Positions 1-9,611 of a stretch of DNA of 64,000 nt are shown here, one piece after another; the stretch's first letter is position 1, and each line of letters starts with the position of its first letter. This DNA is from Chloroflexota bacterium. Lineage in GTDB: Bacteria > Chloroflexota > UBA6077 > FW602-bin22. The translations under genes and the position numbers were made by a program. The notes below the pieces were generated by a model. The model saw only the letters and a list, made by a program, of their open reading frames with translations, ran no database searches and had not been told where the DNA came from. The DNA is taken from positions 1 to 64,000 of the forward strand of contig SCUE01000004.1 in NCBI GenBank assembly GCA_004297775.1, written 5' to 3'.

Positions 1-110
1 ACCGGACGTTGGCCGTTGGTCACGTTCTATTCGCAGGGGGCTTTGGCATCACGGCCTTCCTGCTAAGTCGCGAGATGTGCGCGGGAGCGAACTGCTCTCA
101 CCTCATCTAA
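1..110 (+). CDS. C-terminal end of an unknown membrane protein (partial)
   Basis: An open frame enters from the left edge and ends at a TAA. The 35 visible residues contain one hydrophobic stretch (GHVLFAGGFGITAFLL), then a short hydrophilic end with two cysteines (SREMCAGANCSHLI). This fits the last membrane helix and tail of an integral membrane protein. The family cannot be recognised from so little, and no conserved motif is visible. The frame could be chance, but hydrophobic composition up to a clean stop favours a real gene end. Confidence 0.45.
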   Translation, partial: RTLAVGHVLFAGGFGITAFLLSREMCAGANCSHLI

Positions 111-552
111 GCGATACAATCGCAAATGTCGGCTACGAGACTCGCCGCAGCCGCATCGGCACTTCGCGAATGCTTCGCTCCATCTGACTGACTCCTCTAC
201 GCGTTGCACTCAATCCTGTTCCCCGAGGCCGCGGCCGTTGGGTTAGGCTCGGGGTAATCACGGGGTAAGAGCCGAAAGAATCGATGGGCGGGTGGCGTTT
301 CTGTGCACGCCGTAGACGCCCTGGGCGATCCGCACGAGATCAGACTGTGCAGCCGCCAGACAGGCTGCACGTCATGATCTCCTATGGACTCCTCGCCGGA
401 AGGTTGCGGACCCAAAGGCCGGCGTAGGTCTCCGCCAGGTACTTGTGCTTGTTCTCCGAGATGTCGCTTCGAAACGGTGTCTACGAAATCCCGCCTTGAC
501 GGTCGCGACCGATCCGCATCCACGGTCGCGGCGATCGCTGGCGCGCGTTCCC
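111..552. other. Intergenic stretch with no intact gene
   Basis: I see no intact gene, RNA gene or repeat here. On the minus strand a 32-codon fragment (382-480) reads like protein (SDISENKHKYLAETYAGLWV, then a stop) but is preceded directly by another stop and has no start codon. It may be the relic of a decayed gene. The longer open frames on either strand have Arg-rich composition typical of non-coding frames in GC-rich DNA. Confidence 0.5.
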
Positions 553-1416
553 TCACCCCGTCTCGCCTCCAATCTCCGAGACGAGGATGCCCGCCAGGAT
601 CGTGCCGCCGCCGATGAGCACGCGCGGCGTCAACTCTTCGCCGTAGACAACCGCCGAGTAGAGCGCGGCGAAGACTGGCTCGAGCGTGAAGATCAGCGCC
701 GCGCGCGTGGCGGTCGTGTGGCGCTGTGCCCAGTTCTGCACCAGAAAGACGAACGCGGTCGCGGCGACGCCCATGTACCCGATCGGCCACCAGAGATCGC
801 GCTCGGTCGGAAGCGACGCGCCCGATCCGAGCACCCACGCGCCAGCCACCACTGCCACGACCGTCAACTGAACCGCCGTGCTCGGACCAGACTCGACCCT
901 GGTTGCGAACCGCGAGATGCCGACGATGTGGGCGGCGAAGAAGATCGCGCAGACGAGCACCAGAAGATCGCCCCTTGTGGACCCGCTCGACCATTCATCC
1001 GGCGAGAGTGGCGCCGAGAGAACCACCGTCCCGGCCGCGGAGAGCGCGATCGCGATGATCAACCGGCGCGGCGGAGCCATTCGCAGGAGCGCGGCGCTCA
1101 TCAAGGGGACGATCACGACGTTCAGCCCGGTGATGAATGCCGCCCGCGCGGGCGATGTCTCGCGCAGCCCGTACGTCTGGAAGACGAACCCGACGCCGAG
1201 CAACAATCCGAGAATCGTTCCGCGCCACCAGAGTGGTGGACCGGCCGCCAGAGCGCGGCCGCCAAAGAGCACCAGCAGAGCAATCGCTCCGAGAGCAAAA
1301 CGCGCCGCGATGAACACCATCGGGTCGACGCGCTCGGTCGTGACTTTCACCACGACGAAGGTCGTACCCCAGATGAGCGTGATGAAGGCGAGCGCGAGAT
1401 CGTAGCGAAGCGACAC
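553..1416 (-). CDS. EamA/DMT-family transporter
   Basis: A 287-residue inner-membrane protein of the drug/metabolite transporter superfamily, with ten predicted hydrophobic helices in two EamA repeats. The first repeat opens with the typical FITLIWGTTFVVVK segment (about residues 11-24). The second starts near residue 150 (LLVLVCAIFFAAHIVGISR). The late motif AALIFTLEPVFAALYSAVVYGE (about 240-261) is the characteristic EamA ending. Family members export small metabolites or amino acids; the substrate cannot be read from sequence. The start is GTG with no clear ribosome site. A TACAAT box lies 11 nt upstream. Confidence 0.88.
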   Translation of the reverse strand: MSLRYDLALAFITLIWGTTFVVVKVTTERVDPMVFIAARFALGAIALLVLFGGRALAAGPPLWWRGTILGLLLGVGFVFQTYGLRETSPARAAFITGLNVVIVPLMSAALLRMAPPRRLIIAIALSAAGTVVLSAPLSPDEWSSGSTRGDLLVLVCAIFFAAHIVGISRFATRVESGPSTAVQLTVVAVVAGAWVLGSGASLPTERDLWWPIGYMGVAATAFVFLVQNWAQRHTTATRAALIFTLEPVFAALYSAVVYGEELTPRVLIGGGTILAGILVSEIGGETG

Positions 1417-1606
1417 GAAGGGTCAGGATTGTATCGACGGCCGCGCGGCAGGACTCGCCCCGGAGCCTCGTCGCTGTCAGCGCGGCCGGACGACTCTGGT
1501 TGGGCAGCCTCGGCCATCGGTCAGGAGCGCCTTGTGCGCCGCGCCTTACGCGGGCGACGGCCCGTCTTACGGACCGTTAAGTCGGCTCCTCGTACCGTGA
1601 GGACGC

Positions 1607-2113
1607 GTGTCTGGACTGTTTCGCCACTACTCCGACCGATTCCTGCGTCTGCCAGATACGACGCGCCTGCTCCTCGTCGTCTGTGCGCTCGGCATCAGCA
1701 GCCTCTACGTCCTCGGCATCGTTTCCGTGATCGTGGCCCCGCGTCTACGGCAGGCGCCGGTCGCCTACGCCGCCAGTCTGGCGACGCCGACGCCGACCGA
1801 TACCCCGGAACCGACCGAAACGCCGACGCCGACGCCGACTGCCACGGCAACTCTCGCGCCAACGCGGACGCCAACGACGGTGCCGCTCTCAACCGCCACG
1901 CCGACCCTCGAAGCGACGCCGACCCAGCCGCGGTCCGGACCGGTGTACGTTCCCGGTGGCGATGCCACCGCCGTGCCGGCGAGCGCTCAGTCGAAGAAAT
2001 CGCCGTCGCGCGCGGCCTCGCGTAGTCTCACCGCCACGAAACAGCCAACGAAATCACCGACCGCGTCGAAGACGCCGACCAAGGCGAAGACGGGCCAGAC
2101 TCCCCGGCGCTAA
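1607..2113 (+). CDS. Membrane-anchored Thr/Pro-rich protein, unknown function
   Basis: A 168-residue protein with a basic N-terminus, one strong membrane helix (about residues 20-45, [21 protein letters not shown]), then a long low-complexity region rich in Thr, Pro, Ala and Ser (TPTPT-type repeats, 60-110), and a Lys/Ser/Thr-rich basic end. It probably sits in the membrane with the linker outside, either as a wall-spanning stalk or an O-glycosylation target. No catalytic domain is visible. A GAGG precedes the GTG start. Its stop overlaps the convergent gyrA stop by 3 bases. Confidence 0.6.
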   Translation: MSGLFRHYSDRFLRLPDTTRLLLVVCALGISSLYVLGIVSVIVAPRLRQAPVAYAASLATPTPTDTPEPTETPTPTPTATATLAPTRTPTTVPLSTATPTLEATPTQPRSGPVYVPGGDATAVPASAQSKKSPSRAASRSLTATKQPTKSPTASKTPTKAKTGQTPRR

Positions 2114-5100
2114 CCCCGCCTCGTACGTCCGCGAGCATCGTCGCGACCGCCCGGAGCCTCGGTCGAAGCGCGCACGAGCGGTAGCTCCGCCTGCAGGAAC
2201 GTCCCACCAGCGCTGGGCGGTCGTTTCCTGGTCGCGAGCGGCGCCGATGCTCGGGACGGCTCGCGCCGCGACGCCGGCGCCGACCCGGCCACGGCCGGCG
2301 CGGCCGCCGGCCCGATGGGCTCATCGGACCGAAGCAGTGGCCTCCATCCGAACTGTTGCGGCGCTGCCGGGCGATGCTCGACGGCGGCGGCGTTTGCGGC
2401 TCGCCCCGTCGCCGCAAGTGTGGACGCTCCTGTTTGACCGGACTGACGCGGCGAAACAGGCGCGGTCGTGGTCGCGCTCTCGGCGCGGACACTCGGACGC
2501 GCCGATCGGCCGGGCGCCGGCGCCAACGCGCGGGCTTGATCAGATTGACGCGGCGAAGCGGGCGCGGTTTCGGCGCGGGCGCTCGGTCGGGCCGATCGGC
2601 CGGGCGCCGGCGCGGCTCCTCGTGGCGACCTTGACGCGGCGGTACGGGTTGCCGCCTCGCGCCCTGGCGCCAGACGAGCATCTTGCTTCGCGGTTCTCCC
2701 GGCTGTCGCGGCCTTGCGCGACGCCTCCGGCCGAGCGCCCCGCCGGGGAGCCTTCGCGGTTGCCGCCGCACCCGAGACCGCCGGGCGAGCCATTTGTCTT
2801 GCGGCTATCACACCAGCCGCTGTCTCACGCGTCGCCGCCGATCGCGCGCCTTGCTGCGCAGCCTTCGCGGCGACTACCTTGGCCGTCGAACTCGTCGCTT
2901 TCGCAGACGCACTCGCGGGCTGATCCGCTGGCGCGGGCCGCGCGGCGCGCCCGGCCTTTCCAGTGTCCGATGCTCCGCCAGCCTGGCCGCCTGAGGCGCG
3001 CGCCGCGCCACCGGCCGCGGGAGATGGCTCGTCGTCCATCCCGTCGTCGTCATCGCCCTCGTCCTCGTCGAGGTCATCCTCGCCCTCGTCGTCCGGCAGG
3101 TCATCCTCGGGAAGATCGTCGTCGTCATCAGTCAGGATGTCGGGGCCAGGCGGTCCGCCATCGTCAAACGGCGTGTATTCGGGCGGACCAGGTGGCTCGC
3201 CGTCGGAGCGCAGCCGCGCCATCGCCGCGACCGAGTCCTTCGGCTGGAGCTGGATGATCACCGCGCCCTGCGCCGGCCGGCCGACCGGCGGAACCGTCGC
3301 GACCGAGGCACGAACGACGATGCCGTCGCGCGAGGCAATCATGATCTCGTCGCCCGGTTTCACGATGCGCGCCACGACCACCGTTCCGGTGCGATCCGAG
3401 ACCGGCATGGCGCGGACACCGCCGCCACCACGCCCCTGAACGGAGAACTGGCCGATTCCCATGCGCTTGCCGTACCCGCGCGCCGTGATGAGAAGAACCT
3501 CGCCAGTATCCTCGACGATGTTCGCGTCCACGACGTGGTCGCCTTTTTCGAGCTTGATCGCGCGCACGCCGCCACTCGTGCGACTGGCCGATCGCAAATC
3601 CTCTTCCGCGAAGCGGATCGACTGACCTTGCTCGGTCAGGACATGCACGTGGCATCCGCCGGGCGTGAATCCGACCCAGGCGAGTTCGTCCTTCGCTTCG
3701 AGATCCATCGCGATGAGCCCGGCCGCGCGCGTCGACTGATACTCGTTCATACGAATGCGCTTGGCCTCACCACCCTTGGTGAGAAGCACGAAATGACCGC
3801 CCTGGCCAAAGTCCTTGACCGCGACGACGGCCGTGATCTTCTCCTCCGGCGTGATGCCGGTCACGTTCGAAAGTGGGCGCCCGCGCGCCTTCGCCTGCGC
3901 CTCAGGCACCTCGTGGCACTTGACGCCATACACCTTGCCGCGATTGGAGAAGAAAAGAACCGTATCGCGCGTATTCGCCACCACCAGGTGCCGAATCGCA
4001 TCGTCTTCCTGGCTGGTCGTCTGCGGCAGCGCCCGGCTCGTCGATCGAACGCGGAACGCGTCGCCGGGCAGCCGTCGAACGTAGTCGCGCATGGTCGCAA
4101 GCACGACGACGTCCTGATCCGGCACCAGGTCTTCGGCCGTCAGCTCGGCCGATACGTTGTGGAGGATCCGGGTTCGTCTCTGGTCGCCGAACTTCCTCTT
4201 CAGTTCGACGAGCTCGTCGCGCGCCAGGAGCATAATCTTGGCCGGATGGGCGAGGAGGTCCTCAAGCTTGGCGACGAGGGTCAGCACCTCGGCCAGTTCG
4301 TCGAGGATCTTCTGGCGTTCGAGGGCGGCCAGACGCCGTAACTGCATGTCGAGGATCGCGGTGGCCTGGATCTCGCTCAACTGGAATCGCGTCATCAACG
4401 CCTGACGGGCAGCCTCGGTCTCGCGCGAACCGCGAATGATCTGGATCACTTCGTCGAGGTTGTCGAGCGCGACTTTCAATCCTTCGAGGATGTGAGCGCG
4501 CGCGTGTGCTTTATCGAGCTCGAACTGGGTTCGGCGGGTGAGAACCTGTCGACGCCAGTCCAGGTAGTGAACGAGAATTTGCTTCAGCGTAAGCACGCGC
4601 GGCTGCTGATCGACCAACGCCAGCAGGTTGATCGAGAAATTCGTCTGCATCGAGGTCAGCTTGAAGAGCTGATTCAAGACGGCGGTCGGGTTGGCATCGC
4701 GCTTCAGCTCGATGAAGAGGCGCATTCCCTGCCGATCGGACTCGTCGCGCATGTCCGAAATGCCGTCGATCCGCTTCTCGCGCGCAAGATCGGCGATCTT
4801 TTCGATCAGAGTCGCCTTGTTCACCTGGTACGGCAGCTCGGTGATGACAATCGCCTCGCGATTGCCCTTCAACTCCTCGGTGTGTGCCTTCGCCCGAATC
4901 GTCAGCCGCCCGTGCCCGGTCGTGTACGCCTGCTTGATGCCCTCATCACCGAGAATCAGGGCGGCGGTTGGGAAGTCCGGGCCGGTGATATGAGTCATGA
5001 GCTCGTCGGGCGTCACATCGATGCGATCATCGATCTGGCCAAGCAACGACTCGATCAATTGGTCTTCGGTCGGGGATTGACCGTGCCGAGCGGCATCCGC

Positions 5101-5826
5101 GCGGACACCCTCGGCGAGATCGTCGGGCATCGCGCCGAGGATCTCACGCAGCGAGTCGACCGCCACGTTCCGCCGCATGACGCGCGCCCACGCAACCGCG
5201 AACGGAATGCCGCCGCTCACCACGCCGCTGTACCGGTCGATCATCATGACCAGTGCATTGATGACCTCGGTCAGATTGTGCGGCGGGATGTTCGTCGCCA
5301 TCCCGACGGCGATGCCGACCGCGCCATTGACGAGCAGGTTCGGCAGTTTGCCCGGGAGCACCGACGGCTGCCGAAGCGAACCGTCGAAGTTCGGCTCGAA
5401 TGCGACGGTATCCTTGTCGATGTCGGCCAGCAATTCCTCGGCGACGGCCGAGAGTCGCGCCTCGGTGTACCGCATCGCCGCCGGGGGATCGCCATCGACC
5501 GAGCCGAAGTTGCCCTGGCCGTCCACCAGCGGATAGCGCATCGAGAACGTCTGCGCCAGCCGCACCATCGCCTCGTAGACGGGCGCGTCGCCGTGAGGGT
5601 GGTACTTGCCGAGCACCTCACCGACGATGCGGGCGCTCTTCTTGTAGGGCGATGTCGGCCGAAGCGCCAGTTCGTCCATCGCGTAGAGGACGCGCCGTTG
5701 AACGGGCTTGAGTCCGTCGCGCACGTCCGGGAGGGCGCGCGACGTAATGACGCTCATCGCGTAATCGAGATACGACTCGCGCATCTCGCGTTCGATCGAG
5801 ATCGGGCGAATGCTTCCTATGTCCAT
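2110..5826 (-). CDS. gyrA: DNA gyrase subunit A with a ~370-residue acidic-then-basic tail
   Basis: The DNA-breaking subunit of the type II topoisomerase that introduces negative supercoils. The N-terminal breakage-reunion domain is complete, with catalytic Tyr120 in [10 protein letters not shown]. The quinolone-determining region reads [12 protein letters not shown], so the E. coli Ser83 and Asp87 positions are Ala81 and Glu85. A 65-70-residue insertion (about 199-266) lies between NALVMMID and the [13 protein letters not shown] motif. The beta-pinwheel domain follows; its GyrA box is degenerate (QGRGGGG, about 795). At 1,238 residues it far exceeds the usual 800-900: after residue 870 comes an Asp/Glu block (893-932), then about 300 residues rich in Ala, Arg, Ser and Pro with an imperfect tandem repeat (GRSARPS-RAE). 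ParC is an alternative name, but the single-gyrase context favours GyrA. Confidence 0.96.
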   Translation of the reverse strand: MDIGSIRPISIEREMRESYLDYAMSVITSRALPDVRDGLKPVQRRVLYAMDELALRPTSPYKKSARIVGEVLGKYHPHGDAPVYEAMVRLAQTFSMRYPLVDGQGNFGSVDGDPPAAMRYTEARLSAVAEELLADIDKDTVAFEPNFDGSLRQPSVLPGKLPNLLVNGAVGIAVGMATNIPPHNLTEVINALVMMIDRYSGVVSGGIPFAVAWARVMRRNVAVDSLREILGAMPDDLAEGVRADAARHGQSPTEDQLIESLLGQIDDRIDVTPDELMTHITGPDFPTAALILGDEGIKQAYTTGHGRLTIRAKAHTEELKGNREAIVITELPYQVNKATLIEKIADLAREKRIDGISDMRDESDRQGMRLFIELKRDANPTAVLNQLFKLTSMQTNFSINLLALVDQQPRVLTLKQILVHYLDWRRQVLTRRTQFELDKAHARAHILEGLKVALDNLDEVIQIIRGSRETEAARQALMTRFQLSEIQATAILDMQLRRLAALERQKILDELAEVLTLVAKLEDLLAHPAKIMLLARDELVELKRKFGDQRRTRILHNVSAELTAEDLVPDQDVVVLATMRDYVRRLPGDAFRVRSTSRALPQTTSQEDDAIRHLVVANTRDTVLFFSNRGKVYGVKCHEVPEAQAKARGRPLSNVTGITPEEKITAVVAVKDFGQGGHFVLLTKGGEAKRIRMNEYQSTRAAGLIAMDLEAKDELAWVGFTPGGCHVHVLTEQGQSIRFAEEDLRSASRTSGGVRAIKLEKGDHVVDANIVEDTGEVLLITARGYGKRMGIGQFSVQGRGGGGVRAMPVSDRTGTVVVARIVKPGDEIMIASRDGIVVRASVATVPPVGRPAQGAVIIQLQPKDSVAAMARLRSDGEPPGPPEYTPFDDGGPPGPDILTDDDDDLPEDDLPDDEGEDDLDEDEGDDDDGMDDEPSPAAGGAARASGGQAGGASDTGKAGRAARPAPADQPASASAKATSSTAKVVAAKAAQQGARSAATRETAAGVIAARQMARPAVSGAAATAKAPRRGARPEASRKAATAGRTAKQDARLAPGREAATRTAASRSPRGAAPAPGRSARPSARAETAPASPRQSDQARALAPAPGRSARPSVRAESATTTAPVSPRQSGQTGASTLAATGRAANAAAVEHRPAAPQQFGWRPLLRSDEPIGPAAAPAVAGSAPASRREPSRASAPLATRKRPPSAGGTFLQAELPLVRASTEAPGGRDDARGRTRRG

Positions 5827-5836
5827 TTGCGGCGCA

Positions 5837-5845
5837 ATGGTATCA
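5837..5845 (-). promoter_or_regulatory. Extended -10 element for gyrA
   Basis: Read on the minus strand this is TGATACCAT, an extended -10 box (TGn plus TACCAT). Only ten bases separate it from the ATG of gyrA, so the transcript would have almost no leader. No good -35 is visible, as expected for an extended -10 promoter. Confidence 0.4.
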
Positions 5846-5884
5846 GTCTGCTCGCCATAACGTGAGCCGCGCGCTCGATCGCCC

Positions 5885-5893
5885 TGCTACACT
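5885..5893 (+). promoter_or_regulatory. Extended -10 element for secG
   Basis: TGCTACACT is an extended -10 box nine bases before the GTG of secG. It would give a near-leaderless mRNA. A GAGG (5894-5897) could serve as a ribosome site if transcription starts further upstream. Confidence 0.35.
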
Positions 5894-5902
5894 GAGGCGC
5901 CC

Positions 5903-6133
5903 GTGACCCCGTATCTGCAGACCGTCCAGATCATCGTTTCGATCTTCCTGATTGTTCTGGTGATGATGCAGTCGCGCGGATCGGGACTGACCGCATCGTC
6001 GCGCGAGCAGACCAGCCTCTTCCGGACTCGCCGGGGCATCGAGCGTACGCTGTTCAACAGCACGCTCGTCCTGGCGGTCGTCTGGGTGCTGGTATCCATC
6101 GCGACTGTCTTCTTCCACGAGAGCGCGATCTAG
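5903..6133 (+). CDS. secG: Protein translocase subunit SecG
   Basis: The small third subunit of the SecYEG channel, which speeds SecA-driven export across the inner membrane. The 76 residues show the standard plan: one helix (about 6-24), a Gly/Ser-rich polar loop containing QSRGSGLTA, and a second helix (about 52-72). The loop motif after the first helix and the length match the family. The start is GTG. It diverges from gyrA, and its stop lies 37 bp before the following binding-protein gene, so the two are probably co-transcribed. Confidence 0.9.
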   Translation: MTPYLQTVQIIVSIFLIVLVMMQSRGSGLTASSREQTSLFRTRRGIERTLFNSTLVLAVVWVLVSIATVFFHESAI

Positions 6134-6170
6134 GGTCACGCGGGCGCTCCTGGCGCTCGCCGTCGCCGTC

Positions 6171-7670
6171 ATGGCACTCGCCATTGGCGGATATGCCGTC
6201 GCGGGCAATGTCGCTCCCGCCACCGGCGGCCGCTATGTCGAAGCGTTCGTCGGCTATCCGCTCTATCTGAATCCGCTGTTGGCCGAGCCGAACACACCGG
6301 ATCAGGACCTTTCGTCGCTCGTCTTTTCGGGGCTGACCCGCGTTCGAGCCGATGGCGCGATCGAGGGCGATCTGGCGGCCTCGTGGGGAGTCTCGCTCGA
6401 CGGCCGAACGTACTCCTTCAGCCTTCGACCGGATGCTCGTTGGCACGATGGTCGAGCCGTCACGAGCGAGGACGTCGCGAGCACATTCGCCGCCATCACT
6501 CATTCAGAATTCCGGGGCAACCCCGATCTGGTGGCGCAATGGCGCTCCGTTGTCGTCGAGGCCGCGACCGGCGCGGTGCGTATCCGTCTTCCCGAGCCGG
6601 ACACGCTCTTCCTCGAACGCGCCAGCATCGGGATCGTCCCGGCGGCGGTCGCCCGGTCGATGCGTGGCGACGCGGGCTTGACCGCGGAGACGAATCGCGC
6701 CCCGATCGGGTCGGGCCCGTTTCGCGTCGTGACGGCCGACCGCGATCGTATCGTCCTGGAGGCCCACGCCGGCTATCACGGCCGGGCGCCGTATCTCGCG
6801 GAGTTCGAGGCCCGGTTCGTGCCGACCGCGGAGCGCGCGCTGGCGCTTACGCGGAGTGGCGAGGCCTTGTCGATCGCGCCGATCCTGGACGATCGCCTTC
6901 CCGACGCGCTGCCTGGCCTGGCCGTCGCCGATCTCACACTCGCGTCGGAGCGCGCCGTGCTCGTTTTCAACACGCGCCGGGCGCCAATCGACGAGGCGCC
7001 GACGCGGCTCGCCCTGGCGAACGCTCTCGACCGCGCCGCGATCGCGCGCGCGGCCGGTGATGGCAGCGCGATCGGTACCGCGGCCCAGGCATCCGATTCC
7101 TCATTCGCCGCGGCTGGCTGGCAGCGACTGGCCGACGGAGCCCTGACGCGGAACGGGGCGGGCCTTGCGGTCACGATTACGACCAGCGATCGGCCGTCGC
7201 ACCGACGCGCGGCCGAGGAGGTCGCCCGACAGTGGAACGCACGCGGCGCTCAGGTCGAGGTCCAGACAACCGGATGGACGGGATTCGTCGGCGACACACT
7301 CGCGAAAGGCGCGTTTCAGGTCGCGCTCGTCCGGGTCCGCGACGGGATGGTTGGACGCGAGCCTCATGCGCTGTGGGGGGCGCGCGGTCTACTCAGGATC
7401 GGCGGCTGGGGCGACGACCGCGCCGATGCCCTTGCCCGGGCCGTCACCGCGGCGCCCGGGGAAACCGAGCGCACCGGCGCGCGCACAGCGCTGGATGCGC
7501 GCCTCGAAGCGGAGGCGCCGATCGTGACGCTCTACGACGGGCGCGCCCGCTACGTGACGTCGCGCCTGGCGACGATGACGCACCCATCCGTCGTTCGCCG
7601 GCTGGCCGATCGATTCGACTCGATCGCGGACTGGCGCATCTTTACGCGACGGGTGCCGGGCCGATTCTGA
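6171..7670 (+). CDS. Family 5 (peptide/nickel type) ABC substrate-binding protein
   Basis: A 499-residue extracytoplasmic solute-binding protein of the SBP_bac_5 family (OppA/DppA-like). Family signatures include NPLLAEPN, GLTRVRADGAIEGDLAASW and the WHDGRAVTSEDV block (about residues 86-97), followed by the GSGPFRV segment near 180. The N-terminus is odd. The frame stays open upstream and encodes a good continuation of a signal peptide (RVTRALLALAVAV, then MALAIGG), but no ATG, GTG or TTG occurs there. The true start may therefore be unusual, or the assembly may hold an error. No lipobox is seen. No permease or ATPase gene is nearby, so it is an orphan component. Confidence 0.82.
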   Translation: MALAIGGYAVAGNVAPATGGRYVEAFVGYPLYLNPLLAEPNTPDQDLSSLVFSGLTRVRADGAIEGDLAASWGVSLDGRTYSFSLRPDARWHDGRAVTSEDVASTFAAITHSEFRGNPDLVAQWRSVVVEAATGAVRIRLPEPDTLFLERASIGIVPAAVARSMRGDAGLTAETNRAPIGSGPFRVVTADRDRIVLEAHAGYHGRAPYLAEFEARFVPTAERALALTRSGEALSIAPILDDRLPDALPGLAVADLTLASERAVLVFNTRRAPIDEAPTRLALANALDRAAIARAAGDGSAIGTAAQASDSSFAAAGWQRLADGALTRNGAGLAVTITTSDRPSHRRAAEEVARQWNARGAQVEVQTTGWTGFVGDTLAKGAFQVALVRVRDGMVGREPHALWGARGLLRIGGWGDDRADALARAVTAAPGETERTGARTALDARLEAEAPIVTLYDGRARYVTSRLATMTHPSVVRRLADRFDSIADWRIFTRRVPGRF

Positions 7671-7719
7671 GGCGTCCGCCGAACCGGCCGACGGCCTCAC
7701 GCGCTCGATCCGGAGGGCT

Positions 7720-8613
7720 TTAGCCCTTGATGCCGCTCATGACGATGCCGCGAATGAAGTACCGCTGCGCAACAAAGAAGAGCGCCAACACCGGCGTCGT
7801 CATGACAAGGCTCGCCGCCATCATCAACTGATCGCGCGGCTCCTGCGCATCGTTCGGAATCTGCTGGAAGAAGCGCAGTCCGAGCGCGAGCGTGAAGTTC
7901 TCCTTGCTCGACAGGTAGATGAGTGGCTCGAGGAACTCATTCCAGTGCGCGAGGAACGCGAAGATCGCGACCGTCGCCATCGCCGGCTGACAGAGCGGCA
8001 CGAGGATGAACGCCAGAATCTGAAACGAATTGGCGCCGTCGATCTTGGCCGCCTCGTCGAGATCCTGCGGCAACGTCATGAAGAACTGGCGCAACAGGAA
8101 CACGTAGAAGGCGCCGCCGAAGAACGACGGGATCCAGAGCGGAGTCAAGGTGTTGATCATCCCGAGGAACTTGAACAGCAGGAAGCTGGGAATGAGGAGA
8201 ACCTCGCGCGGCAGGATCATGGTGCTGATCAGCACCATGAAGAGCGCGTTTCGGCCGGGAAACCGGAATCGGCTGAATCCGTACGCGACGAGAGTCGCCG
8301 TGATGACTTGGCCGATGACGGCGAGAACGCTCACCTGCACCGAATTGCGGATGAAGGTCCACATCGGCACGGTCTGGAAGACTTCCGCATAGTTCTCGAA
8401 CCGGAGCCGCCGCGGCAGCAGGGTCGGCGGAAACAGCGCGATCTCCTGGGCGTTCTTGAGCGACGAAGACAGCGTCCACAGAAACGGTCCCATGAAGAGG
8501 ATGACCAGGAAGCCTGCCAACAGGTACATCAGCGACCGACGAGTAATCCGACCGATCGTGGTGCGCGAGCCGGCCATCGTGGAGGACCGCGTCGCGATCC
8601 GCTCACCGATCAC
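7720..8613 (-). CDS. Sugar ABC transporter permease, MalG type
   Basis: An inner-membrane permease (297 residues) with six hydrophobic segments and the EAA loop that contacts the ATPase (EAAKIDGANSFQILAFILVP, about residues 185-204). The GTG start is chosen because it overlaps the stop of the upstream permease (GTGA) and has GAGGGG eight bases before it; an internal ATG at 8577 lacks a ribosome site. With the next two genes it forms a carbohydrate importer of the CUT1 class. No ATPase gene lies nearby, so the system probably uses a shared MsiK-like ATPase from elsewhere. Confidence 0.9.
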   Translation of the reverse strand: MIGERIATRSSTMAGSRTTIGRITRRSLMYLLAGFLVILFMGPFLWTLSSSLKNAQEIALFPPTLLPRRLRFENYAEVFQTVPMWTFIRNSVQVSVLAVIGQVITATLVAYGFSRFRFPGRNALFMVLISTMILPREVLLIPSFLLFKFLGMINTLTPLWIPSFFGGAFYVFLLRQFFMTLPQDLDEAAKIDGANSFQILAFILVPLCQPAMATVAIFAFLAHWNEFLEPLIYLSSKENFTLALGLRFFQQIPNDAQEPRDQLMMAASLVMTTPVLALFFVAQRYFIRGIVMSGIKG

Positions 8614-9521
8614 TTGGCCGACCCCTCGTAGTGAACCCAGTGGCGCTGCAGCCAGAACTGAACGCCGGTGAACACCATGATGATGGCGAAGAACACCCAC
8701 GCTAGGGCCGCCGCGTAGCCCATCTCGGAATCCGCGAAGCCCTTGTTGTAGATGTGCAAAACATAGAAGTAGGTGGCGTTGATCGGCCCGCCCTTGGTGC
8801 CAACGTACGCGATCGCGAACACCGAGAAGGCCGCGATGACGCCGAGAACCATGTTGAAGAAGATCGTCGGCGTCAGCAGTGGGATCGTGACGTGGCGGAA
8901 TCGCTGCCAGAGCCCGGCTCCGTCGATGTGCGCCGCTTCGTAGAGCTCCTGCGGAATTCCCAGCAACCCGGCGATGAAGATGACCATGCGTCCGCCGCCG
9001 ATCGATCCCCAGAGGGCAATGATGAAGAGTGCCGGCATCGCGGTCTCTGGCGAGGTGAGCCAGCCGGGTCCCGCAATACCTACCTGACGGAGGAGGTAAT
9101 TCAAGACACCGATGTCCGGATGAAAAATCCAACCCCAAAGAATGACCGAGGCGACGATCGGCGTCAGCGACGGCAGAAAGAAGAACGTGCGCAACGCGGA
9201 CGTGCCGAATAACTTCTGATCGAGAAGTAGCGCCAGCAAGAGTGAGCCGGCCAGACCGAGGACGACCGTCACGGCCGCGTAGTAGGCTGTGCGTTCGAGC
9301 GCGACCCAGAACAGCCGGTCGCGGGTGAAGACATTGGCATAGTTTTCAAACCCAATGTACACCGGCTCGCGAACGATCGAGTATCTCGTCAGGCTCAGAT
9401 AGAACGAATAGAGCATCGGGCCGAGATTCAGAACAAAGAATCCAATCAGCCATGGCGAGATGTAGAGGAAGCCTTCGATCGCCTCTCGGCGTCGAAGCGG
9501 GCTCGCCCGACGCACTAGCAC
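8610..9521 (-). CDS. Sugar ABC transporter permease, MalF type
   Basis: The second permease of the importer, 303 residues, six membrane segments. The opening EGFLYISPWLIGFFVLNLGP and FYLSLTRYSI are typical of MalF-like CUT1 permeases. The EAA loop reads EAAHIDGAGLWQRFRHVTIP (about residues 195-214). The start is GTG with no clear ribosome site; another GTG two codons later is possible. It is coupled to the downstream permease by a 4-bp overlap and lies about 90 bp after the binding-protein gene. Confidence 0.9.
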   Translation of the reverse strand: MLVRRASPLRRREAIEGFLYISPWLIGFFVLNLGPMLYSFYLSLTRYSIVREPVYIGFENYANVFTRDRLFWVALERTAYYAAVTVVLGLAGSLLLALLLDQKLFGTSALRTFFFLPSLTPIVASVILWGWIFHPDIGVLNYLLRQVGIAGPGWLTSPETAMPALFIIALWGSIGGGRMVIFIAGLLGIPQELYEAAHIDGAGLWQRFRHVTIPLLTPTIFFNMVLGVIAAFSVFAIAYVGTKGGPINATYFYVLHIYNKGFADSEMGYAAALAWVFFAIIMVFTGVQFWLQRHWVHYEGSAK

Positions 9522-9611
9522 CGGCGTTGAGGTTGCGACCAGGGTAACGACTCCTGTGGCGTGGACAATACCTCCGAGGCGGCGGACAAACCGCCGGCTC
9601 GGAGATCGCGA

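Noticed and set aside
1780..1935. Short tandem DNA repeat of the ACGCCGACG type
   Set aside because: It is explained by Thr/Pro codons in the linker of the membrane-anchored protein and is not a regular satellite or CRISPR array.
445..2025. Long plus-strand open frame over the EamA gene
   Set aside because: Its composition is Arg/Ala/Pro/Glu-rich with no family motif, and it is antisense to a clear transporter gene; typical GC-driven shadow.
1956..3257. Plus-strand open frame over the gyrA tail
   Set aside because: Very Arg/Pro-rich and antisense to gyrA; no start signal or motif.
4492..5865. 457-codon plus-strand frame antisense to gyrA
   Set aside because: Reads as the complement of conserved gyrA motifs and has no recognisable domain of its own.
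8614..9138. Upstream extension of the first MalG-type permease
   Set aside because: It lies inside the MalF-type gene in another frame and lacks membrane helices; the GTGA overlap start is supported by GAGGGG.
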